From NCBI GenBank assembly GCA_035524275.1, contig DATKPC010000108.1:1-10340 (forward strand): a DNA stretch of 10,340 nucleotides. Reading direction: 5' to 3'. Below, piece after piece: positions 1 to 7,354 of this stretch; the first letter of the stretch is position 1, and every line of letters starts with the position of its first letter. A program made the translations under genes and the position numbers. The stretch comes from DATKPC01 sp035524275 (lineage in GTDB: Bacteria; Pseudomonadota; Gammaproteobacteria; Burkholderiales; Burkholderiaceae_F). The notes beneath the pieces are model-generated. The model saw only the letters and a list, made by a program, of their open reading frames with translations. It searched no databases and was not told the DNA's origin.

Positions 1-51
1 CCGCGCGAGCGGGAGAGGGGTGGGGGAGAGGGCGCCCAGCCGCCCGCGGAC
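1..51. other. G/A-rich non-coding edge downstream of the hydrolase gene
   Basis: The first 51 bases lie past the hydrolase stop codon. They are strongly biased to G and A on the + strand, with GGGAGAGGGG and GGGGGAGAGGG runs in close succession. C/T-rich or G/A-rich runs of this style are common in dispersed intergenic repeats of GC-rich proteobacteria, so this may be one half of such an element cut by the window edge. With no partner copy in view this cannot be settled, and simple low-complexity spacer is equally possible. Confidence 0.3.
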
Positions 52-1137
52 CTACTTCGCGGCTCCGCCATTCTCCCGAGGCGCGCCCTCGCCGAGAGCC
101 TCGGCAAAGAACGTGTCGAGTTCGACGGCGAGCCGGGCCTGGAACGCCGCGCGGTCGAAACCGGGACGGTCGAGCCCGATATCGCCGTCCGGCGAGGGAA
201 TAGGCATCCCGGGCGTGTCCATGAAGGCGAAGTGCGTCGCCTCGTCGACCAGGTGCCATTGCGCCGTCGGGATCGCCTTGGCGACGCGTTCGCCGTGGAA
301 CCGCGGGACCAGGAACGTGTCGTAGCGGCCGGCGTAGACGCTGACCGGGATCGAGATCCCGGCCAGCGACGTGTCGGAGAACGGAACGCCCACCGGCGCG
401 AGGGCCGCGACCGCGCGAACCCGCGCGTCACGCAAGGACCCGGGCGCGCCGGAGGGCGCCGCCGGACGTGCCTGGGCGCCGCTGGCGCAGAAAATCGGAT
501 CTTCGGCGCGTTCGTCGGCGCAGTGGTGCACGAGCCGCGGCACGTCGAGTTCGCCGCCGGCCAGCGCAAGCACCGTATAGCCGCCGGCCGAGTGTCCGAT
601 CGCGCCGATCCGCGGGCCGTGTGCGTCCTTGGCAATGCGCGGGGCGACGGCCGGGTCGGCGAGCAACGCATCCAGCACCGCGCTCGCCTGCCGTGGCCGC
701 AGGACGAAGTAGCGCGAGGGCCCCTCGCCGATCAACGCATGGTCGCGCCAGTTGTCGTGCGGGTGGCGGAGCACCGCGACGATCCAGCCGCGGCGCGCCA
801 GGGCCTCCGCAATCCGCCCCTGCCCGATCTCGCTGCCACCCAGCCCGTGGCTGAACAGCAGCAGCCCGCGGGCGTGCTCGAGGGGTTCCGCGTTGATGGC
901 GGCCTCGACGCGGAACGGCCCCATCGGGACCGTGCGTGGCGACGCCGCAGTCGGGTAATACAGCGCGACCGTTGTCGGCTCGTCGAGAACCTCGCCGGCC
1001 GGCACCTCGATCGAGCGCCACCCGACATTCTGCGCACCGGCGAGGCCGCTCATCACGGCGAGCGCGGCGGCGGCGAGGATGTGCGCCAGGCGGTTCGTCG
1101 GGCGATGCGTCGGGTGTTGGACAGGCATCGGGTTCAT
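52..1137 (-). CDS. Exported alpha/beta hydrolase, predicted dienelactone hydrolase / PAF-acetylhydrolase-like
   Basis: The product is a 361-residue serine hydrolase that probably cleaves an ester or lactone outside the cytoplasm; the substrate is unknown. Residues 17-35 form a hydrophobic signal segment ending in AGA before QN, a good signal peptidase I site. The mature part has an oxyanion-type HGLGG at 97-101, the nucleophile elbow GHSAGG at 181-186 (Ser183), and plausible acid and base at Asp273 (in RYDTF) and His302 (in THFAF). Two cysteines, 206 and 217, could pair in the periplasm. This pattern fits the predicted dienelactone hydrolase group (COG4188-like) rather than classical cytoplasmic DLH, which uses cysteine as nucleophile. 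I chose the start at 1137 because GGGAG lies 6 bases upstream and the signal peptide then starts properly. In-frame ATGs at 1164 and 1398 would only add residues unlike a signal peptide. The gene is divergent from the aldo/keto reductase. The fold and export are fairly sure; the exact reaction is not. Confidence 0.85.
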   Translation of the reverse strand: MNPMPVQHPTHRPTNRLAHILAAAALAVMSGLAGAQNVGWRSIEVPAGEVLDEPTTVALYYPTAASPRTVPMGPFRVEAAINAEPLEHARGLLLFSHGLGGSEIGQGRIAEALARRGWIVAVLRHPHDNWRDHALIGEGPSRYFVLRPRQASAVLDALLADPAVAPRIAKDAHGPRIGAIGHSAGGYTVLALAGGELDVPRLVHHCADERAEDPIFCASGAQARPAAPSGAPGSLRDARVRAVAALAPVGVPFSDTSLAGISIPVSVYAGRYDTFLVPRFHGERVAKAIPTAQWHLVDEATHFAFMDTPGMPIPSPDGDIGLDRPGFDRAAFQARLAVELDTFFAEALGEGAPRENGGAAK

Positions 1138-1339
1138 CGCGTGCTCCCGCTCGGTGAGTGACATGGCTGCCGATTGGACCGCAAGCCATGGCGCCGCGGG
1201 CGCGGATTGCGATGAAACGCGCGGTTCCGGCGCCGAGCGACCGCCTGGCGGCGCGAGCGGCGGCCTGCGGTGGCCTTGCGTCCTTCGCGCTGGTGCATAC
1301 TGCCGCGCTCGCCCATTTCCTCCGACCGTGCCGACCCCG
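1138..1339. promoter_or_regulatory. Divergent intergenic region between the hydrolase and the aldo/keto reductase
   Basis: These 202 bases must hold the start signals of both divergent genes. On the + strand there is a TTGCGT (1276-1281) and a CATACT (1296-1301), but the 14-base spacing is too short for a good sigma-70 promoter. No convincing operator was found, only short GC palindromes such as GCCATGGC. The reading frame of the reductase is open through this stretch back to 1079, but it shows no similarity to anything before residue 1 of the Tas-like protein. Confidence 0.35.
1144..1148 (-). promoter_or_regulatory. Ribosome binding site of the hydrolase gene
   Basis: GGGAG reads on the minus strand, with a 6-base spacer to the ATG at 1137-1135. 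This decides between the start at 1137 and the in-frame ATG at 1164, which has no comparable purine motif at the right distance. Confidence 0.55.
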
Positions 1340-2398
1340 ATGAAAACCGTCACATTGCCGCGCACCTCCCTCCAGGTGTCCACGATCGGCCTGGGCACGA
1401 TGACCTTCGGCGAACAGGTCGGCGAGGATGCCGCGCACGCGCTGATGGATCATGCGCTCGCGCGCGGCGTCAATTTCATCGATACCGCGGAGATGTATTC
1501 GGTGCCAGCCCGCGCCGCGACCTACGGCAGCACGGAAACGATCATCGGCAACTGGTTCGCGCGCCGGCCGGGGGTGCGCCATCGGGTGATTCTCGCGACC
1601 AAGGTCGCCGGCCCGTCGCGGGGCATGAACTGGATCCGCAACGGCAGTACGGACCTGACGCCCGAGGACATCGTCGCGGCCTGCGACGCAAGCCTCAAGC
1701 GCCTGCAGACCGACGTCATCGACCTGTACCAGATCCACTGGCCCGTGCGCCACGTGCCCGCGTTCGGCGGCGTCTATTTCGAACCGTCCCGCGTTCAACC
1801 GGTGACGCCGATCGCCGCTCAACTGGAGGCGCTCTCGCGCCTCGCGCGAGCGGGCAAGGTGCGCCATATCGGCCTGTCGAACGAGTCGGCCTTTGGGGTC
1901 GCGGAATTCGTCCGCATCGCGGAGGCTGGCTCGCTGCCGCGGATCGCGACCGTGCAGAACCCCTATTGCCTCGTCAATCGCGTCGTCGACAACGGCCTTG
2001 ACGAAGCGCTGTTCCACTGCGACGTGGCGTTGCTGGCGTACTCGCCGCTGGGCTTCGGGCTGCTGACCGGCAAGTATGACGGGGCCGGGTTCGGGGATCC
2101 GCAGGGGGCCGGTCGCCTCGCGCTATTCGAATCGATGCGCAAGCAACGCTGGGGACGGCCCGAGGCCTTGGCGGCCGCGCGCCGCTATAACGCGCTGGCG
2201 CGCGCGCACGGATTGACGCCGACGCGGATGGCGTTGGCGTGGTGCATGTCGCGCTGGGTTGTCGCCAGCACGCTGATCGGCGTCACGAACCGCGCGCAAC
2301 TGGACGAGAACCTCGACGCCTGCGAGACCTCGCTGGCTCCGGAGCTGCTCGCCGAGATCGATCGCATCCGGTGGGAAATCCGCGATCCGGCGCAGTAG
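1340..2398 (+). CDS. tas: Tas-like NAD(P)H-dependent aldo/keto reductase
   Basis: The product is a 352-residue TIM-barrel oxidoreductase that reduces aldehydes or ketones with NAD(P)H. It looks like a full-length counterpart of E. coli Tas (about 346 residues), with the same opening pattern (VSTIGLGTMTFGEQ at 13-26), GNWFARR at about 70-76, SLKRLQTDVIDLYQIHWP at 118-135 and LLAYSPLGFGLLTGKY at 231-246. The aldo/keto reductase tetrad is visible as Asp48, Tyr53, Lys88 and His133. In this family the tyrosine is the general acid. No signal peptide is present, so it is cytoplasmic. I chose the ATG at 1340 because the protein then begins where Tas does; the longer reading frame from 1079 adds about 87 residues of no family character. 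No clear Shine-Dalgarno motif precedes 1340, which is a small weakness. The RIO-type kinase follows 41 bp downstream on the same strand, so cotranscription is plausible. The physiological substrate is not known even for well-studied Tas proteins. Confidence 0.92.
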   Translation: MKTVTLPRTSLQVSTIGLGTMTFGEQVGEDAAHALMDHALARGVNFIDTAEMYSVPARAATYGSTETIIGNWFARRPGVRHRVILATKVAGPSRGMNWIRNGSTDLTPEDIVAACDASLKRLQTDVIDLYQIHWPVRHVPAFGGVYFEPSRVQPVTPIAAQLEALSRLARAGKVRHIGLSNESAFGVAEFVRIAEAGSLPRIATVQNPYCLVNRVVDNGLDEALFHCDVALLAYSPLGFGLLTGKYDGAGFGDPQGAGRLALFESMRKQRWGRPEALAAARRYNALARAHGLTPTRMALAWCMSRWVVASTLIGVTNRAQLDENLDACETSLAPELLAEIDRIRWEIRDPAQ

Positions 2399-2439
2399 CC
2401 GTCGAGCGACCGTCAGGCGCCAGGCCTCGTTGGCGCAGA

Positions 2440-3291
2440 ATGTCGGCGATGAAACCTCCCAAGGCATTGCAGCCGCTGATCGACGAAGGCCTGATCGATT
2501 CCGTCGTGCGCCAACTGATGAGCGGGAAGGAAGCGACCGTGTACGTCGTGCGCTGCGGCGCGGAGACGCGCTGCGCGAAGGTCTACAAGGAAGCGACTCG
2601 GCGCAGCTTCCGGCAGGCCGTCGACTACACCGAAAACCGCAAGGTCAAGAACACGCGACAGGCCCGCGCGATGGCGAAGGGGACGCGCTTCGGCCGGGCC
2701 GCGATCGAGTCCGCATGGCGCAGCCACGAGGTCGACGCGCTGTACCGCCTCGCGGCAGCCGGCGTGCGCGTGCCGCGGCCGTACGGCTTCCATGACGGCG
2801 TCCTGCTGATGGAACTCGTCGCCGACGACGCCGGCCATGCGGCCCCGCGCCTGAACGACGTCGAGACGACGCCGGAAATGGCCCGCGAACTGCACGCGAC
2901 GCTCCTGGCCGAAGTCGTGCGCATGTTGTGCGCGGGCGTCGTGCACGGCGACCTGTCGGAGTTCAACATCCTGGTCGGAGCGGACGGCCCGGTCATCATC
3001 GACCTGCCGCAGGCCGTCGATGCGGCGGGCAACCATCACGCCTGTCGGATGCTCTTGCGCGACGTGAACAACCTGCGCGGATTCCTGGGGCGTTCCGCGC
3101 CCGATCTGCTGGAAACTGAATTCGGCCCGGAGATCTGGCAGCTTTACGAGCGCGGGGCGCTCGCACCCGATACGCCGTTGACCGGCCGCTACGAGCCTCC
3201 GCGCGGCGCCGTCGACCTGCGCAGCGTGCTGCTTGCGATCGACGATGCGCAACGGGAGGAAGCCGAGCGGCGGGCGCGGCTCGGCGCGTGA
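2440..3291 (+). CDS. RIO1-family serine protein kinase
   Basis: The product is a 283-residue atypical protein kinase of the RIO family, predicted to phosphorylate serine using ATP in the cytoplasm. It matches the bacterial RIO-type proteins of Pseudomonas and Burkholderiales in length and order. It begins with a winged-helix-like N-terminal stretch (PLIDEGLIDSVVRQLMSGKEATVY, about 12-35), where SGKEATVY (28-35) is the flexible nucleotide loop. The ATP-anchoring lysine is in CAKVYK (Lys47). The catalytic loop is HGDLSEFN at 169-176 (Asp171, Asn176), and the metal-binding segment is IIDLPQ with Asp188. All key residues are present, so it should be active. Two starts are possible: ATG at 2440 (MSAMKPP) or ATG at 2449 (MKPP), the second giving the more typical family N-terminus. 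Neither has a strong ribosome binding site, and the open frame further upstream lies inside the reductase gene. It sits 41 bp after the aldo/keto reductase. Targets of bacterial RIO kinases are poorly known. Confidence 0.9.
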   Translation: MSAMKPPKALQPLIDEGLIDSVVRQLMSGKEATVYVVRCGAETRCAKVYKEATRRSFRQAVDYTENRKVKNTRQARAMAKGTRFGRAAIESAWRSHEVDALYRLAAAGVRVPRPYGFHDGVLLMELVADDAGHAAPRLNDVETTPEMARELHATLLAEVVRMLCAGVVHGDLSEFNILVGADGPVIIDLPQAVDAAGNHHACRMLLRDVNNLRGFLGRSAPDLLETEFGPEIWQLYERGALAPDTPLTGRYEPPRGAVDLRSVLLAIDDAQREEAERRARLGA

Positions 3292-3318
3292 ACGCGTGCT
3301 GTCCGGGCAGGACCGATG

Positions 3319-3338
3319 GCGCGGAGCCGTTTCCGCGC
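3319..3338. terminator. Stem-loop in the convergent gap, possible bidirectional terminator
   Basis: GCGCGGA and TCCGCGC form a perfect 7-bp stem around a 6-base loop (GCCGTT). It sits 27 bases after the kinase stop, between two genes that point at each other. No T-run follows on either strand, so it is not a classical intrinsic terminator. It may slow polymerase, protect the 3' end, or be chance in GC-rich DNA. Confidence 0.4.
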
Positions 3339-3390
3339 GACGCCTGCACCCGAACGCCGCCGCGGCCGGTGCCCGCCGTGCCGAATCCAC

Positions 3391-6300
3391 TCAGCTGCGT
3401 CCGCTCTCGGGGCGCGGCCCGCCGTGGCTTTCCTGCACGTGCCGCCCGCTTTCCAGCCACCTGAGCATCGTCGCGTAAAGGATCTTGATCTTCACCGGCT
3501 TGGATAGGTAGTCGTCCATCCCGCTGGCCCGGCAGGCCTGCCGATCCTCGTCGAACACGTTCGCCGTCAGCGCGACGATCGGTACCCCGTCGCAACGCGG
3601 CACGGCCCGGATCCGGCGGGTGGCTTCCAGCCCGCCGATGACGGGCATCTGCATGTCCATCAGGACCAGGCGGTAATCGCCCGCCGTCGCCATCTCCACC
3701 GCCGCTTGACCGTCGGCCGCGACGTCCGCGTCGAGGCCGACGTGGTGCAGCAACGACAGCAGCACCTCCTGGTTCACCGGGTTGTCCTCTGCGAGGAGAA
3801 TCCGCGCACCGCGATGACGCTGCTGCAGCAGCGACCCGGCGTCCGCGTCGGCCTCGGCCCCGGTGTCCGTCACGGGCAACCTCCCCTGCGCGCGCTGCAA
3901 CTGGGCGGTGAACCAGAACGTGCTGCCGACCCCGGGCCGGCTTTCGACGCCGCAGGTTCCGCCCATCAACTCGGCCAGCCGACGGGTGATGGCCAGCCCG
4001 AGCCCGGTACCGCCGAATTTGCGCGTGATGGAGGCGTCTGCCTGCTCGAAGGCCTGGAACAGGCGCGGGATGCTCTCCGGCGCGATCCCGAGGCCCGTGT
4101 CCTCGACCGAGAAGCGTACGAGCAGCCCGTCGTCACGCCCTTCCAGCAGCCGGGCGCGCAGTGCGATCGAACCCTGCTCGGTGAACTTGACGGCGTTGCC
4201 GGCGAAGTTCAGCAGGGCCTGTCGCAATCGGGTCGGATCGCCTCGAAGCCACGGCGGAACTGCGCCGGCATCGACCTCGACCTTCAGGCCCTTGGCCCGC
4301 GCCGATTCCGCGATGATCGAGACGACGCTGTCGAGCACGGCCGACAATGAAAAGTCCGTGGACTCCAGCCGTACCTGCCCCGCCTCGATCTTGGACAGAT
4401 CCAGGATGTCGTCGATCAGCGCCAGCAGGTGCCTGCTGGCGCCATCGATCTTGTCCAGTCGGGCCGCCTGCTCCGGCGTCACGCCATCGAGGCGCATCAA
4501 GTCGTTGAGGCCGACGATCGCATTCAGCGGCGTGCGGATTTCGTGGCTCATGTTGGCCAGGAATGCGCTCTTGGCGCGGCTGGCGCCTTCGGCCAGGTCG
4601 CGCTGCCGGCGTGTCCTCAGCGTGTCGATCGCCGCCGAAAGGATGCGCGCCAGTTCCACCAGCGGCGGCAGTTCCTCCGCCGTGAAAGCGTCGACCTCCG
4701 CGGCGTACAGCGAGAGGATTCCGATCACCTCCCCCGCCGCGGTCAGCGGCAGCGCGACGCTCGACTGGAAACCGTGACCCACGGCCGCGTCGCGCCACGG
4801 CGCCATCTTGGGGTTGCTCCGCCAGTCCTGGTTCACCTGCGTGAGTCCGGTGCGCACGGTGATCCCGAACGGCCCGCGGCCCGCCGGCTCGTCGGCGCCC
4901 CAGGACAGCTTGATCCGCTCGAGGTAGCCCGTTGCCGGGCCGGCGCTGGCTACCACCCGTGCGCTTTTGGCCGGATCCCGGTTCGCGAAGATCACGCAGG
5001 CCAGCAGGTAGCCGCCCGCGGCGGCGACGGCCTCGCACACCTGGGCGAGATAGGCGCCTTCGTCGCGCACCTCGATCAACCCGAGATTGCAACTGCTCAA
5101 CACCCGCAACGAACGGTTCAGGCGCCGCGTGCGGTCGTCGGCGAGCTTCAGATCGGTGATGTCGGCGAACGTGACGACGATCTGGCTGATCTGCCCCCGG
5201 TCGTCCCGCAAGGGATAGGCGTCCACGTGGACCCACGCCGGCTTCGGCAGGTCGGGCCGGCGCACGCCCATCACGAATTTGTTGATCGCGCTGCCGCTCG
5301 CCAGCACCTGCTGGACCGGATAGCGGGCGAGCGGCATCACCGTGCCGTCCTCCTCCAGGAAACACCAGGACGGATCGATCGCCACCTTGCCGCGCATCTG
5401 ATCGAGTGTCAGGCCCACGACGCGGCACGCCGCCGGATTCGCATCGATGATCCGCGTGTCCGGGCCATGGACGATCGCGCCGCAGCTGATGTTGTCGAGC
5501 AGCGCGCGCAGTCGCTGTTCGTTCTGCAGCAACGCGGTTTGCGCACGCCGGCGATCGGTGATGTCGCGCGACAGGACGATGAAGCGTTCGACTTCCGCGG
5601 GGCCGGCGCGCTTGCGCGCGATCGAGAGCTCGAACCAATGCTCGCCCTGCGGCAGGTCGAGGCGTAGCTGTGCCCCCTGGGAGCTGCCCGCGCGGGAGGC
5701 GTCGCGCAGCGCGTCCATCACGATGTCCGCGGCCTCCTTCGGCAAGACGTCGCGAACCGTGCGTCCGAGGAACAGGTCGGGCGACGCGGCGAGCAGGTCG
5801 GATCGGGCGGCGCGGTAGTCGAGGTACTTTCCGTCGATGTCGACTTCGAAGAGCAGGTCGGGGATGGCTTCCAGCGTGGCGTCGAGCCGCGCCAGCGCCT
5901 GCTCGGTCGACTGCTTGACGGCATGGAGCGCCGTCAGCGATTTGGAGAGCTCTGCCGTCCTGGCCGCGACACGAGCGCGCAGCATCAGGCTCCAGGCGAT
6001 CAGGATCGTCGTCACGAGAAGCACGCCGACCAGGGCGTCACCGACGTAGCGCGCGTAGGGCGGGCTTACGGGTCCGTTCAACGTCGAGCCGTACCACTTC
6101 TCGTCGATGCGCCGTCGTTCAGCCTCGGTGATGCGCGCGAATCCATCCTCCACCTGTTTCAGCAGTGCCGTATTGCCCTTGCGCACCGCTCGATGGAATT
6201 CGCCGGCGTACAAGGGCAACGACTGGCGGAAATCCTTCTCGGCGTTGAACTGGTGCAGCAGGTAGAGCGCGGGCGGCCGGTCCATGCAGAAGACGCGCAC

Positions 6301-6912
6301 GTCGCCGGCCATGGCCGCCGCGATGACGGCCGTGTAGCTCGGGTACTTCTTCATGCTCTCGACACCGTGGCCTTGCAGCACCTCGATGCAGGCGTCGCCG
6401 TCCTTCACGCCGACCGTGAAGCCCTTGAGCGAGTCGGCATTGACGATGCCGCTGATGCTCTCGTGGAAGAAGATCGGAACGTCGAGCTTGGCGTAGGGCG
6501 CGGTGAAGTCGTAGAGCTGGCGGCGCGCGTCGGTTTCGAAGATCGTGTCGATGACGTCGGCCTGGCCCTGCTGCATGGCTTGCTGCGCCTTGGCCCAATC
6601 CATGGCCAGGAGGTGGACGGTCGTGCCGGTGCGCTGCTGCCAAAGCTCCCAGGTGTCCTTGAGGATGCCCTGCAGCTGACCCTGCGCGTCGCGAAAGACG
6701 AACGGCGGGTAGTTGTCGTCCAGTACGACCGTGATCGCCGCGGGCTGCGCGCTCGCCTGCGCGGGAGGTGCGCCGCTGGCGGTGGCCGTGCAGCACAACC
6801 CGAGCCCCAAAGACACCCAGGAGGCAAGCCGGCGGGGCCAGGAGGCTTGCCGTGGCGCCGGGAGCGCCAAGGGATTCCAGCGACAGGCCAAGGCAGACGT
6901 CCTCGATGGCAT
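3391..6912 (-). CDS. BvgS/EvgS-like hybrid sensor histidine kinase (periplasmic binding domain, PAS-PAS-GAF, HisKA, HATPase, receiver)
   Basis: The product is a 1173-residue inner-membrane sensor that should autophosphorylate on ligand or redox input and pass phosphate to its own receiver. Order: basic n-region and hydrophobic signal (about 27-48); a family-3 solute-binding (Venus flytrap) domain at about 60-275 in the periplasm; one membrane helix at about 289-311; a short coiled linker; PAS at about 345-455 ending DITDRRRA; a second PAS at about 465-590 ending DITDLKLA; GAF at about 600-765; HisKA with SHEIRTP and phospho-acceptor His790; HATPase with N box around Asn906, DTGLGI (938-943), F box at about 951-959 and GGTGLGL (967-973); receiver with Glu1042-Asp1043, phospho-acceptor Asp1086, Thr1116 and Lys1138. 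All catalytic residues are present. Unlike BvgS and EvgS it has one flytrap domain and no C-terminal HPt, ending about 25 residues after the receiver. AAGGGGGG precedes the start, supporting 6912. No response regulator is adjacent, so it is an orphan here. Confidence 0.93.
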   Translation of the reverse strand: MPSRTSALACRWNPLALPAPRQASWPRRLASWVSLGLGLCCTATASGAPPAQASAQPAAITVVLDDNYPPFVFRDAQGQLQGILKDTWELWQQRTGTTVHLLAMDWAKAQQAMQQGQADVIDTIFETDARRQLYDFTAPYAKLDVPIFFHESISGIVNADSLKGFTVGVKDGDACIEVLQGHGVESMKKYPSYTAVIAAAMAGDVRVFCMDRPPALYLLHQFNAEKDFRQSLPLYAGEFHRAVRKGNTALLKQVEDGFARITEAERRRIDEKWYGSTLNGPVSPPYARYVGDALVGVLLVTTILIAWSLMLRARVAARTAELSKSLTALHAVKQSTEQALARLDATLEAIPDLLFEVDIDGKYLDYRAARSDLLAASPDLFLGRTVRDVLPKEAADIVMDALRDASRAGSSQGAQLRLDLPQGEHWFELSIARKRAGPAEVERFIVLSRDITDRRRAQTALLQNEQRLRALLDNISCGAIVHGPDTRIIDANPAACRVVGLTLDQMRGKVAIDPSWCFLEEDGTVMPLARYPVQQVLASGSAINKFVMGVRRPDLPKPAWVHVDAYPLRDDRGQISQIVVTFADITDLKLADDRTRRLNRSLRVLSSCNLGLIEVRDEGAYLAQVCEAVAAAGGYLLACVIFANRDPAKSARVVASAGPATGYLERIKLSWGADEPAGRGPFGITVRTGLTQVNQDWRSNPKMAPWRDAAVGHGFQSSVALPLTAAGEVIGILSLYAAEVDAFTAEELPPLVELARILSAAIDTLRTRRQRDLAEGASRAKSAFLANMSHEIRTPLNAIVGLNDLMRLDGVTPEQAARLDKIDGASRHLLALIDDILDLSKIEAGQVRLESTDFSLSAVLDSVVSIIAESARAKGLKVEVDAGAVPPWLRGDPTRLRQALLNFAGNAVKFTEQGSIALRARLLEGRDDGLLVRFSVEDTGLGIAPESIPRLFQAFEQADASITRKFGGTGLGLAITRRLAELMGGTCGVESRPGVGSTFWFTAQLQRAQGRLPVTDTGAEADADAGSLLQQRHRGARILLAEDNPVNQEVLLSLLHHVGLDADVAADGQAAVEMATAGDYRLVLMDMQMPVIGGLEATRRIRAVPRCDGVPIVALTANVFDEDRQACRASGMDDYLSKPVKIKILYATMLRWLESGRHVQESHGGPRPESGRS

Positions 6913-6921
6913 CGGATAGTG

Positions 6922-6929
6922 CCCCCCTT
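6922..6929 (-). promoter_or_regulatory. Ribosome binding site of the sensor kinase gene
   Basis: AAGGGGGG reads on the minus strand, 9 bases before the ATG at 6912-6910. It supports this start, which also gives the protein a complete signal sequence. Confidence 0.5.
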
Positions 6930-7354
6930 CGGAAATGCAGCGGGTGCCGCCTTAAGCCACCTCGACGCGCCTCTGCGAGCGATCACGCAGCGTCCGCCGG
7001 TTGGCCATCTGATCCGTGGGATCGACCCGCCGCCGGCAACTCTACCCTGGGATGGGCGCGTCGAATTACCCCGCCCAGCCCTATCCGCGCCGTTACCGGG
7101 TCCGTCGATGGTTCCGACTGACGCCTACGCGTACGCCTCGCGGTGAGACGGAAGGCGTTCGTGGGGACAGGACGATTGGACCATCGCATCACGCGGGTCA
7201 CCGGTGCGTCGGCGGGCATGGGGCTGGTACTCGCCGGCGCGTTCGCGCGCGGCGGCACTCCGCTTGTTAGACTAAGAAAGCAAGAATCGAGCGCCCCGAT
7301 CGGCACGCTCGCGTGTCACGACCCGCGCGCGCCCGATGCCTGCCTGGAAGCACG
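6930..7354. other. Long intergenic region between the sensor kinase and the methyltransferase, holding a gene remnant
   Basis: About 425 bases lie between these divergent genes without an intact gene. The left half (to about 7140) shows no recognisable coding or operator pattern; it contains a short CTGCG/CGCAG inverted repeat at 6974-6990. The right half holds the dehydrogenase-like remnant described separately. Near 7266-7272 the sequence TTAGACT in a locally AT-richer stretch could be a -10 element for the methyltransferase, but no matching -35 is at good spacing. A CCGATCGG palindrome sits at 7296-7303. Confidence 0.4.
7143..7283 (+). pseudogene. Remnant of the N-terminus of a short-chain dehydrogenase/reductase
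   Basis: Reading + from 7143, residues 16-47 resemble the opening of a short-chain dehydrogenase: a beta strand, the cofactor-binding TGASAGMG (7200-7223, fitting TGxxxGxG), then an alpha helix with a small-residue and FARGGTPLV pattern leading to basic residues, as at the end of the second strand in this family. After about 7283 the resemblance stops. No NNAG and no YxxxK motif follow in any frame before the methyltransferase start. The open frame runs to 7433 but overlaps the methyltransferase and looks unrelated there. It is therefore probably a truncated leftover rather than a working gene. Chance resemblance in GC-rich DNA is possible because only about 32 residues match. Confidence 0.5.

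Noticed and set aside
1079..1339. N-terminal extension of the aldo/keto reductase
   Set aside because: The 87 extra residues have no similarity to Tas-like proteins and overlap the start of the divergent hydrolase gene. The protein begins properly at 1340.
428..2017. Long open frame (529 codons) on the - strand overlapping the hydrolase and the reductase
   Set aside because: It runs across two well-supported genes in another frame, with arginine-rich low-information sequence and no motifs.
4429..5667. Long open frame (412 codons) on the + strand inside the sensor kinase gene
   Set aside because: It lies antisense to strongly conserved PAS, GAF and HisKA coding sequence, is rich in Arg, Ala and Gly, and shows no family motif. 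Such shadow frames are expected in GC-rich DNA.
6793..6795. Possible lipoprotein attachment cysteine in the sensor kinase signal (LGLC)
   Set aside because: The residues before Cys40 do not fit a lipobox, which needs a small residue directly before the cysteine.
6925..6960. Possible sigma-54 promoter before the sensor kinase (GGCAC ... TGC on the minus strand)
   Set aside because: Only 8 bases separate GG and GC, whereas sigma-54 promoters need 10.
5923..7146. Open frame (407 codons) on the + strand opposite the N-terminal part of the sensor kinase
   Set aside because: It is antisense to the solute-binding domain, which has clear family features. Nothing in its own translation is recognisable.
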